Assembly: GCA_004325065.1 (NCBI GenBank)
Contig: PITI01000440.1
Location: forward strand, 1-12,391
Length of the DNA stretch: 12,391 nucleotides
DNA from: Hamiltosporidium magnivora
Taxonomy: Eukaryota > Microsporidia > Dubosqiidae
Direction of reading: 5' to 3'
Position 1 is the first letter of the stretch. Every line of letters starts with the position of its first letter. Both the position numbers and the translations under genes were made by a program. A model generated the notes under the pieces. The model was not told the DNA's origin. It saw only the letters and a list, made by a program, of their open reading frames with translations, and did no database searches. Below, piece after piece: positions 1 to 8,801 of this stretch.

Positions 1-196
1 AAACATTTTTTTTACTTTTCAAAGCATATTAAATTTTAACACATTTCTCGGATTTCATTTCTAATAATTCTTAGCATACACGAACAATATTAAACTATAA
101 TTGATATTTTAAGGCTTTTCAATGAGACAGGTATTTATATTCTTAATAATGTACAAATAAAAAATCCTGCTTAGGCAAATACAATGAACGTTCAAG

Positions 197-352
197 GAAG
201 TATAACCACATAAAAAACCATTTGCTTGGCAATGAGTATGTTGAATGGTAGAAATATCATTGTTACATTTTGCTAGGATATAAACCATCCTGTATCTATA
301 GAATCGTCCTCTATACATCTTTTCTCAAGACTAAAGTCCTGCATGGGAGTTG
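197..352. repeat. Dispersed repeat, copy 1 of 3
   Basis: This stretch matches 3941-4064 and 12241-12366 in the same orientation. All three share TTGGCAATGAGT (here 226-237). They also share an upstream ATAACCACATaAAAAAC-like block and a downstream ATAAACCA-type block (GACAAACCA in copy 3). Copy 1 and copy 3 additionally share CATGGGAGTTG near the far end, and the roughly 60 bp before TTGGCAATGAGT on the minus strand aligns without gaps between those two copies. The spacing and divergence suggest an old dispersed element rather than a recent duplication. Its class is not recognised; it could be part of a transposon, a solo long terminal repeat, or a noncoding element. Boundaries are approximate. 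Confidence 0.7.
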
Positions 353-451
353 GTCGCTCTCTATAATATAGCCCACCGATCTTTTTCCAATAGGTTTGTT
401 TGCTTTTTCGGGTTTCGTAACAAGGTGGTTTATGAAAGTAGGTTGTTAGCC

Positions 452-646
452 CTACGTGCAACCCCAACCTGAAGGATCAGTTCCTTTTAGTCGCGTCTTA
501 GAACAAGCAGAGAATATTTCGTACCAATTCTGCTCCCGGTGTGGTAGGGAATGACTCATTCCTATGGCATCTTGAATTAACTTAGATACAAATAAAGGAA
601 AACCAAAGAATATCCCCACCATCACTGGCCTGGTGTGTAAATCAGA
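452..646 (-). pseudogene. Decayed coding-like patch beside repeat copy 1, unidentified
   Basis: On the minus strand a 65-codon run between stop codons has balanced, protein-like composition, including QNWYEIFSACSKTRLKG, with Trp and Cys residues that are rare in random AT-rich translation. A second open stretch in another frame (467-273) continues toward the repeat and contains KPPCYETRKSKQ and RPTPMQDFSLEK. The two frames abut, which is what a frameshifted former gene would give. The local base composition is also richer in GC than the neighbouring DNA. I do not recognise the protein. It may be the remains of a transposon that carried the repeat, but no catalytic motif can be named with confidence. 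Confidence 0.35.
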
Positions 647-660
647 CTATGACTTATGCA

Positions 661-2430
661 ACATTTAAGCAATAGATTTTTGGAGGGGAGTGAAATAAGA
701 AATCTTTTAGATTTTGAACTGGTTTGATTCTTTAAAATTAGCTTTTGGTGAAAGAGGCATAGACGCTAGAAATCAAGAGACAATGACTAACGACAGACTA
801 CATTTGCATTCTATCTATTTACCATCAACACAGAGAAGTAGAATAGAACTGGAATGTGTAAGAAGAAAATATTAGCATAGAATTTTATACCTTCTTAAAT
901 CAAAATTCTTTGAATGAAGATTAATAGGAAGTTCTTATAGTATTTAATTGATAATTGAATCATATTGATTACAAAAACTGTTTTTTCAGATATAAAAGTT
1001 GTCTCAAACCGATAAATGCCATAAAATAAAAACGATCGAGCTAAAATAGATGTTAAATTAACAAAACAAACTGAATATAATCAGCCGAAATTTTTAAAAA
1101 AACAAAATCAATTAGATCAGAAGACGAAAAAATGCTGAATATAAAATAATTTGACTTTTTATTAGAAATTTACCCAAAGTTGGTAAAATGCATATAAAAT
1201 ATTAAAAAATTAAACAGGTAATAAACCAGGCGAGGTTATAAAAGCATTAAAGCAAAAGATCAATAAATTATAGATCTACTAATAAACTTAAAGAAATAAT
1301 CTACACATTAATATTATTTTTTTGTTGAATATAAAATTGATCTCGTTTTTAGGCGTACCAAATAGTATTTATATACCTAGAATCTATTTTTTATTCTTAT
1401 ATAAGGAATATGAGATGATATTTTTTATTTCAATTCTGCCATTACCACAACAATTATATTAACTTCAAAATTAGTTTTTACCATAAAAGATGATTATATC
1501 ATGTATTTCATATTTCACTTAGCAGTCTTCTATCAAGATTGCTTCCCTTTGCCATAAACTTATAATTGTAGTATAATATTTTTATTTTTTTAATAATTAA
1601 AATTTAGAAGTGAGTCGTCGTTCTAGACATCACTCGATTATATATGGGATGTTTATATTAATATCTCATTATAATTATAACAATTAATGAAATAATTCTA
1701 TTTTTTAAAATATTTGATTATGAATTAATCTATAAATAATATTCTTTCACAAACTTGATCGGAAAGCTTAAATATCGTTTAAAAATTTTATAATTTATAA
1801 AGAAATTTATATTACATATAATCTTTTCATTTGCATAAAAATATTTTGATTTTCACTGGCCTTTAGAACTTCCAATATAGATTTGAAAATTTAAAAATTA
1901 AACTTTTATTCTGTATTTTTACCTCCTTTATTCCCGTTTTCTTCTAGAACCGTTAGATTATAAATTTCTGAAATTCAAATAATTTTTGAATTCCTTTATT
2001 TATTTGCAGTTTTTATTTTTTCAATTTCTTTTTTCCTCTTTATTTTAAATTTTTATTAAAAGTTTGCATTTTAACGTATATTTACAGTCTTTTTGGATTT
2101 GTAATTTTTTTAAATAAATTGCTAAAGATTTTAAGAAAAGATTCTTTAAAATGTAAATTTTACTTTATTTAACTCATAGGAACTTTAAAGATACTTCAAG
2201 CGATATAAAATTTACATTTTTTAAAATCAATTAATCTTATTTATATTTTAAAATTTTTATATCTCATTTTAGATAATATAGTTTGTTAATAATGTTTAAA
2301 ACAGATCAACCGTTTCACTATCACTTTCAATAATTCTGTGTTTTGAAATTCTACATTTCAACACTGCAAAGAATCAATTATTTCTCAATTTATGTCTTTT
2401 GGTTGAAATATGTTTCATTTATTTGAAAAA
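661..2430. other. Long AT-rich stretch with no gene recognised
   Basis: Both strands were read. There are many poly-A and poly-T tracts, no open frame longer than about 60 codons, no tRNA-like T-loop with a matching stem, and no similarity to the repeat or to the secreted family. It is treated as intergenic DNA or sequence decayed beyond recognition. Confidence 0.6.
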
Positions 2431-2440
2431 AGTCTTTATT

Positions 2441-2495
2441 TATATAATTTTTTCATTTTAGAACAAACAAGTTACAAAAAATAAAAAGCCCCAGA
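2441..2495 (+). promoter_or_regulatory. Upstream region of the ICMT-like gene: TATA-like box and CCCC motif
   Basis: TATATAA lies at 2441-2447, and CCCC at 2489-2492 ends three bases before the ATG at 2496. C-triplets just upstream of the start are a known feature of many microsporidian genes, so this supports both the start choice and the organism guess. The TATA-like string is common in such AT-rich DNA and is weaker evidence. Confidence 0.5.
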
Positions 2496-3089
2496 ATGCG
2501 AGAAAAAATATTTTATTTTGCACTCGGTGTTTTATTTAGTTATGGAGCATTTTATTCAAAACACAGTCCTTTGAGTCATGTTTTTGCGATAGAAGCATTT
2601 TTATTCTTTATTTTTCAACTATATGGCGATAAAATCAAGAAACATCCACTTTTTGTGCCAATGCCCTTCGATATTAACGAATATAAATTTTTGTTGGGTT
2701 ATATAGCAAGCGAATACTTGTTTTTCTCATATTTTATACCAAAATTTAGATATAATATTATACAAAAATCTGGGGCAATATTGCTTTTGATTGGTTTCGG
2801 GCTTATGCTTTACATAATATATTCTTTGGCTTTTGAATGTAATAAAATGTTGTACGGTGGTTTATATGCTCATGCACGTCATCCTTTCTATGTTGCTGCA
2901 TTTTTACATTTAGTAGGAACACTTCTCTATCTAGGAAACACGACTTCACCAGTAGTTGTTTTGTACGTTTTAAAAAATAAATTTGCCCATCAACTTGAAG
3001 AAGAAGAAGGTGTTTTACTGGATAGACATTCTAGTTACAAGGAATATAAAAATAATACACCTTCAGGATTCTTTTATATTATAAAATGA
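2496..3089 (+). CDS. Protein-S-isoprenylcysteine O-methyltransferase (ICMT/Ste14-like), minimal form
   Basis: Likely methylates the C-terminal prenylcysteine of CaaX proteins such as Ras-type GTPases, using S-adenosylmethionine, in the endoplasmic reticulum membrane. This is the last step of CaaX maturation after prenylation and proteolysis. The 197-residue product has hydrophobic segments near residues 5-18, 30-43, 65-82, 92-112 and 131-148. The C-terminal half carries the family signature: GGLYAHARHPFY at 121-132 (the G-x-Y-x-x-x-RHP-x-Y block that binds the cofactor), VGTLLYLGN at 140-148, EEEE at 168-171, then Y-K-E-Y-K and a TPSGFF ending. Yeast and human enzymes are about 240-285 residues, so this one is short, mainly at the N-terminus. 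The ATG at 2496 follows a CCCC motif, and AATAAA at 3096-3101 lies just past the stop. It is convergent with the hypothetical gene at 3372-3614. Family assignment is strong; the substrate is inferred. Confidence 0.92.
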   Translation: MREKIFYFALGVLFSYGAFYSKHSPLSHVFAIEAFLFFIFQLYGDKIKKHPLFVPMPFDINEYKFLLGYIASEYLFFSYFIPKFRYNIIQKSGAILLLIGFGLMLYIIYSLAFECNKMLYGGLYAHARHPFYVAAFLHLVGTLLYLGNTTSPVVVLYVLKNKFAHQLEEEEGVLLDRHSSYKEYKNNTPSGFFYIIK

Positions 3090-3095
3090 ATTAAT

Positions 3096-3101
3096 AATAA
3101 A
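3096..3101 (+). terminator. AATAAA polyadenylation signal of the ICMT-like gene
   Basis: AATAAA begins seven bases after the TGA stop at 3087-3089. This close spacing recurs at the other genes in the window. Confidence 0.5.
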
Positions 3102-3118
3102 ATATATTTTTCGGTAAA

Positions 3119-3155
3119 TTTTTATTTAAAAAAATTCTTTTTATTTAAAAAAATT
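3119..3155. repeat. Short tandem duplication, 19-bp period, two units
   Basis: TTTTTATTTAAAAAAATT occurs at 3119-3136 and again at 3138-3155, separated by a single C. It lies in the 3' flank of the ICMT-like gene. It is probably slippage in AT-rich DNA. Confidence 0.7.
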
Positions 3156-3371
3156 ATTTCAGTAAAACTTTTTAATTTTAAAGAAATTTTAGATAAAAAA
3201 TATTTTTTATACCCGGAGTTAAACACTTCTGTAGTCAACCTCTTGAAAAACATTTGGTAAAAAAGCCACTCTATTTCTGACGTAAAAATATTTTAAGATT
3301 TCTAAATGAAGGATTTGTCTAAAAGAATTTAAAAAAATAGAAAATTAGAGCATTTATTGCAAAAAAAATAA

Positions 3372-3614
3372 TTATTTAATTAGTGACTTTTTTACGGGAA
3401 ATATTATAAAATCAATTGTTTTCAAAATTTTTTTAATTTCCAAACTGTAAAAAGGAACGTTTTTAAGTTCCTTTACAAGCTTTATAAATATAGTTGTAAA
3501 ATAATAATCATAATTCGATAAAATAATATCATAGCAAATGTTTATTTGACACAATATATCTTCTTTATTTCTATTTTTAACTAACATATCTTTTAATATC
3601 AATAAATTGTCCAT
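3372..3614 (-). CDS. Hypothetical 80-residue protein
   Basis: I do not recognise this product. It is rich in Ile, Leu, Lys and Asn, has no signal peptide or clear membrane segment, and looks largely helical (for example KLVKELKNV and IKKILKTIDFII). Three features suggest a real gene. It opens with an ATG. A CCC motif (GGG at 3620-3622 on the plus strand) ends five bases upstream of that ATG, as at the ICMT-like gene. AATAAA on the minus strand (3358-3353) follows the TAA stop by 13 bases. No homologous family can be named from sequence alone. It faces the ICMT-like gene tail to tail with about 280 bases between them. A chance open frame remains possible, since the local DNA is very AT-rich. 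Confidence 0.5.
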   Translation of the reverse strand: MDNLLILKDMLVKNRNKEDILCQINICYDIILSNYDYYFTTIFIKLVKELKNVPFYSLEIKKILKTIDFIIFPVKKSLIK

Positions 3615-3619
3615 TATAT

Positions 3620-3622
3620 GGG
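3620..3622 (-). promoter_or_regulatory. CCC motif upstream of the hypothetical gene
   Basis: On the minus strand CCC is followed by ATATA and then the ATG at 3614-3612. It matches the position of the CCCC before the ICMT-like gene and decides the start chosen for this open frame. Confidence 0.4.
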
Positions 3623-3880
3623 TTTATGAAAATATTTTTGGCAATACCGAATTCTTGAATTAAAAAAAAGAATGAAATTTATTTTTTTTAATTTCTTGGT
3701 CAAATACTACCGTTATATTCTTAAAGATCCGGTTGGTTTTTTTTACAGTAAGCTTTATTTTACATCACCTCCTCTTAATCTTTTACATTTATCTTTAATT
3801 CTTAAAAGTCACCTTTGTTACCAAAAATACAATTACTAAAAAAGTTTCTATATTCACAATATATATTCTCTATAATAAAT

Positions 3881-3910
3881 ATTTTTTACAGTAATTTTTT
3901 TTACAGTAAT
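3881..3910. repeat. Short tandem repeat around ACAGTAA, 15-bp period
   Basis: A T-run followed by ACAGTAA occurs at 3888-3894 and again at 3903-3909. A third similar string lies near 3742-3754. It lies about 30 bases before repeat copy 2. No function is evident. Confidence 0.6.
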
Positions 3911-3940
3911 TTTTTTCATTTATTGTCGTCTTTAGGTGGA

Positions 3941-4064
3941 GAGAGAATAACCACATTAAAAACATATGGTTGGCAATGAGTCTGTGAAATTAATTTGAAA
4001 TTTATTGTTAAAATTTAGTAGGATATAAACCACAGTGGATTTATGAATCATTACCTATAATCAT
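3941..4064. repeat. Dispersed repeat, copy 2 of 3
   Basis: Shares TTGGCAATGAGT (3970-3981), a preceding ATAACCACATTAAAAAC block and a following AGGATATAAACCACA block with copy 1, in the same orientation. Similarity fades after the GAATCATTACCTATAATCAT block, which aligns with the GAATCGTCCTCTATACATC block of copy 1. This copy is more AT-rich and more diverged than the others. It lacks the CATGGGAGTTG end seen in copies 1 and 3, so it is probably truncated. Confidence 0.65.
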
Positions 4065-5239
4065 GAATTACAAAATATTAGAAGAAACAAATGGAACAAT
4101 AAATGACTGTCTCGAAAATAAATGAATGGTAAGGAATTTAAAATATTGCATAGGGAATATAAAAAGCAATCAAATTGTCGAAAAATAGAGGAATTTGTGA
4201 AAGTCATAATAGTTTGAAACATTAAACGAATTTTCGTCAAAGAAGAATAGATAAAAGAAATACCAGTACATTGATTGGAGACAGAATATATTGGTTTCCA
4301 TCTTTTCATTCTATACATCGAGAGGTAGAAGATGAGTGGAATAAGTAATAAAGTATAAATTAATATAATTGTTTATATTCTGTCGAAATTTTCAACATAA
4401 TTTTTTTAAAAAAGGTACACTACATACGAAATTTGATCTTTCTCTATAAAGTTTTAAAAAAATGAACTGTTTTTTAATCAGTCTAGGTGCTTCAATTAGA
4501 GAAGGCTAAGAAATAAATTCAATCTTTATAAATTAAAGCTATTTAAAAGACTATGGAAGTATATGGGGAATAGTTCGGTATTTACATACATAAATATTTC
4601 AAACTGTTAAAAATTATCCAAATTATGTTTATAAATGTATAATTATGATAACATTCAGCAATATAGAATGTGCTATACAAAAAAAAATAAAATCTTGTAT
4701 AAATATATTTTTATTTAATCTTGGCTTCCAAATCTGGATCTGCTGAAAGATCTAATATTTTAAAAAGGGCATATAAAGGACAAAAGAGCTTAAATATTTT
4801 AAGAAAGATATATGATTGTTTGAATTTTACATTACGATCTATTAGGGGTTGAATGCAGTGTTATAGACAAAACTGAGTATTTCATGATGAATTGTGAAAA
4901 CATCTAAACGTAAGAATCTAACTTTTCCAAATATATATAAGATGGAGGCAAAATTTTCAGACTATTTATAGCTATAATTTATAACAGCTCATATTTCGAT
5001 GGATATTCAAATGGTTGTGCGTGTGTTTCATAATTTAATTCATAGAGTTTTTCTTAAAAAAATTATAAAAAATTAGATTTTTTTTACTATTTTAGACTAC
5101 AAAAAAATATTTATAAATATATTTTCCATTTAATATCCATATCGAATACAAAAGAAAGTATTTAGATACGTTATCTATAAAAAGAATACATTATAGAACG
5201 ACCATATTCGAATTAATTCGTGATTTTAATGACATTGAA
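4065..5239. other. Intergenic stretch with no gene supported
   Basis: An 85-codon minus-strand open frame at 4318-4061 starts with ATG, but it has no CCC or TATA element at its start and a low-complexity product rich in Phe, Leu, Ile and Ser, so it is not called. The remainder is AT-rich with no recognised feature. Confidence 0.5.
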
Positions 5240-5245
5240 ATATAG

Positions 5246-5277
5246 GATAACATTTGTTTCATAGTATAATATAAATA
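5246..5277 (+). promoter_or_regulatory. Secreted-family promoter module, copy 1
   Basis: GATAA at 5246-5250, GTTTCATAG starting at 5256, and AATATAAATA at 5268-5277. The GATAA-to-GTTTC distance is 10 bp and GTTTC to the TATA-type box is 11 bp, the same as in copies 2 and 4. The box ends 27 nt before the ATG at 5305. Confidence 0.75.
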
Positions 5278-5304
5278 CAGTAATTCAGGCAAAATGTGTT
5301 CAGA

Positions 5305-5547
5305 ATGAAAAATATATTGTGTTTCATAGTTTATATAACATTCGTTTTGGGCATTGGTGAAAGTATTATAAGCAAAAAAGATTATTTAATGTCAAATTCG
5401 GAAGATATTCTAAATAATCGAAGCCAAATGTTTACTAGTATGTTTGGATTAGGCCCTAAACCTTTAGCACGACCATACGATCCCCTAGGTGGATATTATA
5501 ATTCCTTCGGATCGAGGTGGTCTGGCGCAAGCGCAGGTTTTTCATAA
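5305..5547 (+). CDS. Small secreted-type protein, family member 1
   Basis: Unrecognised family. The 80-residue product starts with a signal-peptide-like segment (hydrophobic residues about 4-18). A short variable linker follows, then the family core: SED at 32-34, RSQMF at 39-43 and GLGPKPLARPY at 48-58, and a Gly/Ser/Tyr-rich tail with no cysteines. The product is presumably exported; its site of action is unknown. The start is taken at ATG 5305. Paralogue 2 has ATG where this gene has GTG (5296), so the outer methionine appears lost and the second one is used. An ATG at 5294 opens a four-codon out-of-frame reading whose TGA overlaps the real start; it lies 17 nt past the TATA-type box and may precede the transcript start. 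AATAAA lies at 5556-5561. About 2.2 kb separates it from member 2. Confidence 0.8.
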   Translation: MKNILCFIVYITFVLGIGESIISKKDYLMSNSEDILNNRSQMFTSMFGLGPKPLARPYDPLGGYYNSFGSRWSGASAGFS

Positions 5548-7680
5548 GTTAAGTAAATAAAGATATGTTCAAAATTAAAAAAATAGATCATTTTTTTACT
5601 ATATACCTAACCATTTTATTATATATTATATACTAATTGAACTATTGGTATTCAAAACTTATTCTTTTTCGTTTTATACAAATTAAATTAACTTCTTATC
5701 AAATATAATTTTCGATATAAAATTAATGAAGCATATCACAACAAAAAGATTCAAAATATAAAAATATTAGATGAATAATCTCTAAACAGCATGGATATTT
5801 AAAATAAGAAAAATCTAAAAACGTGCAATCTGGAAAATAATAATATCGAATATAAGATATTAACGATCAAAAAAATAATTTTTAATTTAATATTTTATTA
5901 ACCAATACTTATAAAATGCTAACTAAGATGCAAATAAAACCATTTTCTTATATTACTTGGATATGATGGCTAAACTGAAATTATTTACGATGACGGTTAA
6001 ACCATTATCGTGTCTTGTAAATAGCTTGTTTTTTCGAATGTTTTAAATAAGCTCCTTAGACTAAATTTGAACAATATTAACAGAATTTTTGTTTGGTATT
6101 TATTAAAAACAAACGAAAACCGTGGAAAAATCAATTTCACTAAGTCAAATTTATGATATCATATATAGATTTGTTAAATAACCAAAATACTGGAATAAAA
6201 AATACTATAGTTTTTTAGTTTAGGTAAAAAAAAAGTTGAAACGACTAGAACCTAATATAATATTTCGCTACTTTGAAGTCTTAAAATTTCTATGCTATTT
6301 CGCTTGCGCATACAAAGATCATTCCCAGGCTTTTTATAGAATTCAAAATATATTTAGTCAATGTTTTCTCTGTAATATAACGTTTTTTTTCATTTTTATG
6401 TTGGAAAATCATATAGTTTTTTTCCTTACTCGGTCATGATTGTAAAAAACTAGTTTTACTAAACTATGTATAAAAATATGTTTAGAACTAACCTACTCTT
6501 TCATAGAGAACCTATACTTTTTTTTGATAATTTCATAATGAATTCGCAATAATATATACAAGAGGTTAAGAATCATTTCTTATAGTCGATGGAATGTTAA
6601 AAACCTCTTTTAATGGCCAAACCAAGTTTGTATTTCAAAAAACAAATTTATATCTAAACTTTACTAAATTCTATATAAGAAACATATTCTTTCAGATTGC
6701 ATATTTTCATATATAAAGCAATTAAACCGAAATAGATATAATTTTTATGGTTTTTTTGTCCATTTTGATTATTAACAAGAAAAGAACTTAAATTCAATAT
6801 TTTAAATCACAAAAAACTTATTTAAACAAAATTAGCAACCAAAAACAATGTAACAAATACTAAAAATATAAATATAAAGTAGTATGCTTTAACAACAAAA
6901 AAAGCTAAGAAATAAGAAATTTCGAATTTTAGTATAATTTTGCGGTAGTTAAATATTATAAGTTAATTCGGTTACAAAGATATTGTTTCAATCAACATTG
7001 ATATGGCAAAACTGCAAGAAAATTTATTTTTTTATACGTTTTAAATTCAATCACATGTCAGAAAATGTCTTTCTTACGAGAAACATATATGTGTTGGATC
7101 ATAATCACGGATTTGTATTTTTGTTTTTAACTTCACCTAATTGATTTTAGCAAATTATATTTTGTCTGCAAAATTTGCATTTAAAAATGAATTTAAATGT
7201 AAGGAAACCTAAGAAATTTATGTTTTGAATAAAAGTCCGTATTCTTTATGTCGCTCCTATATTTGTCTTAAGAGTTATCGAATTCGACAGAGAAAGTAGT
7301 AATATCGTAAGCCGTAATATATTTCAAATAATCGAATTCAAATGTATGGTGATATTAGTAACAGTTTCAAAAATTGCCATCATTTTATGATACACCTTTA
7401 ACAACTTTAAATATCTGATAGATATCAATATAATAAAGCCATCTATGATGAATTTTTCTGTTATTTACATTAATGTTGTGTTAACTCTATACATCCCATT
7501 AGTCTAAAAAAAAGTTATATGGGATTTCCATATTTAGTATCGAAATGTCTAAGGACTAATAATTTTTAAATTTTTTTTTTGCATTCCCAACTCTGATTAA
7601 ATTAAAAGATAGAATGTTTTTTGTTTAGTACATGAAAAAGAGCCTATCAGGAAAAACATAATTTAATTTCATCCTGACGA
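5548..7680. other. About 2.1 kb without a supported gene
   Basis: The region contains an AATAAA signal for member 1 (5556-5561) and otherwise AT-rich DNA. A 67-codon plus-strand open frame at 6236-6439 begins only with TTG and has no promoter module, so it is not called. A 7-bp inverted repeat (ATCCCAT at 7493-7499 with ATGGGAT at 7519-7525) could form a small hairpin of unknown role. No family-like core motif was found between members 1 and 2. Confidence 0.5.
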
Positions 7681-7702
7681 TTTGACCAGAAGAAAATCAA
7701 AA

Positions 7703-7734
7703 GATAAAATATGTTTCAAAATAAAATATAAATA
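7703..7734 (+). promoter_or_regulatory. Secreted-family promoter module, copy 2
   Basis: GATAA at 7703-7707, GTTTCAAAATA from 7713, and AAATATAAATA at 7724-7734, with the ATG 20 nt further on. The block GAAATCAAAAGAT of copy 4 also has a counterpart immediately upstream here (GAAAATCAAAAGAT), so homology extends beyond the three boxes. Confidence 0.8.
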
Positions 7735-7754
7735 CATGAAAAATACAAGAATAT

Positions 7755-8003
7755 ATGTTTAGAATGGAAGGTTTATTGTGTTTTTTATTTTACATTACAT
7801 ATATATGCTGTAATAAAAATGCTGGTGCGTATCAAAGAAGTAACTTGAGAGCGAATTCAGAGGATAGTCCAAACGGTAGGAGTCAAATGTTTGGTGATTT
7901 GAATGGATTAGGTCCAACACCATTGGGGCGGCCCTATGGCTCTTTGGGTACTGGCAGTGGATATCCATATTCTAGAAACGGACCAGGCACTTTTTTACCA
8001 TAA
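7755..8003 (+). CDS. Small secreted-type protein, family member 2
   Basis: Unrecognised family, 82 residues. It has an N-terminal hydrophobic segment (about residues 7-18, LLCFLFYITYIC) after a charged start, consistent with a signal peptide cleaved before about residue 25. The core is NSED at 34-37, GRSQMF at 41-46 and GLGPTPLGRPY at 51-61, followed by a tail rich in Gly, Tyr, Ser and Pro. The spacing Asp-5-Arg and Arg-19-Tyr is identical to members 1 and 3. Two in-frame ATGs exist (7755 and 7764); the first is chosen because it fits the spacing from the TATA-type box, and the second matches the ATG used in member 1. AATAAAGTCTA at 8011-8021 resembles that of member 3. Function unknown. Confidence 0.82.
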   Translation: MFRMEGLLCFLFYITYICCNKNAGAYQRSNLRANSEDSPNGRSQMFGDLNGLGPTPLGRPYGSLGTGSGYPYSRNGPGTFLP

Positions 8004-8010
8004 TTTCAAT

Positions 8011-8016
8011 AATAAA
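8011..8016 (+). terminator. AATAAA polyadenylation signal, member 2
   Basis: AATAAA starts 8 bases after the stop and continues as GTCTAGTTTGATT. Member 3 has AATAAAGTCTA, and the broken member 4 has AATAAAGCTCA then GTTTGATT, so the 3' end is conserved across the family. Confidence 0.6.
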
Positions 8017-8021
8017 GTCTA

Positions 8022-8750
8022 GTTTGATTAATATTTTCACATTTTTTTAAAGTCTCGATTTATTTATTATAAATAAAGATTGTACATACAATCAATTTAT
8101 TTCATTAATAATGCTATTATATATTTCATAAGCTTGAGTTTAGATTGTTTTATGTGCAAAATTGTAAATTTTAAATAATGTTCTTTTCAAAATATTCATT
8201 TTTTAAACGAAGATAAAACTCAAATCCGAAGTAGAATGAGTTATAAAATAGATGAGAAACGATAAAAAAATGGAAACAAATAAGTTTAAAAAAGAGAAGG
8301 GTGTAATATCTTCATTGGCAGATGTATTTATATTGTGAAACATATGGTGTTCTAAATAGAGAAATAGAACTAAAATAAATTTGAGATATTGAATAAATTA
8401 AAAACGGTGTTTTCAAGATGATAAAGAAAACCGGGCTTATAGTATATAAACATTTTATTGACATCTTATATGCTAGATCTTCTTTTTCTAACAAAAATTT
8501 AACTTTGGTTTTTGTTTTTAACAACTTCTTTCAATGAAAACAAATTAGAATTACACATACAATAATATATTTCATAAATATCGAGGTTTTTTGTTCAGAT
8601 TGATACAAATAGAAAGATAAAGTATTAATGACAATAAGCTAATTTTATTATAAAATTTTTATGGAATACACGAGATAGAATAATCGATGTTTTAAATAGA
8701 AAACCTGAAAATCAAACTTAAGATAGTTCATTTTTATCGGTTATTTGACA
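8022..8750. other. Spacer between members 2 and 3
   Basis: No gene supported. A 70-codon minus-strand open frame (8524-8312) begins only with TTG and is not called. A weakly similar pair, ACATACAAT followed by a TATTTCAT-AATA block, occurs near 8093-8114 and 8554-8580. It could be a trace of the duplication that spread the family, but it is low in complexity. Confidence 0.45.
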
Positions 8751-8752
8751 AC

Positions 8753-8788
8753 GATAAGATTTGTTTCAAAAAGATTTAAATATAAATA
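8753..8788 (+). promoter_or_regulatory. Secreted-family promoter module, copy 3
   Basis: GATAA at 8753-8757, GTTTCAAAA at 8763-8771, and AAATATAAATA at 8778-8788. The GATAA-to-GTTTC distance is again 10 bp. The distance from GTTTC to the TATA-type box is 15 bp rather than 11, a 4-bp insertion. Confidence 0.75.
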
Positions 8789-8801
8789 GGAATGAGCAAA
8801 T

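Noticed and set aside
715..735. GGTTTGATTC as a possible tRNA T-loop
   Set aside because: The flanking bases do not form a T-stem and no D-arm or acceptor pairing is visible upstream.
4061..4318. 85-codon minus-strand open frame beginning M-Y-R-M-K, superficially like the M-F-R-M start of the secreted family
   Set aside because: The resemblance ends after five residues, no Glu-Asp or Arg-Ser core follows, and no promoter module lies upstream.
6236..6439. 67-codon plus-strand open frame
   Set aside because: It begins with TTG, not ATG, has no CCC or TATA-type promoter, and its Phe-rich product fits random AT-rich translation.
7493..7525. Small inverted repeat ATCCCAT/ATGGGAT as a terminator or operator
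   Set aside because: A 7-bp stem with a 19-base loop is expected by chance over 12 kb and no gene ends nearby.
8312..8524. 70-codon minus-strand open frame
   Set aside because: It starts with TTG only and lies in the spacer between two family members with no supporting signal.
8093..8600. Similar AT-rich blocks in the member 2-3 spacer suggesting a tandem duplication
   Set aside because: The match is about 25 bases of low-complexity sequence with gaps, too weak to call a repeat without an alignment score.
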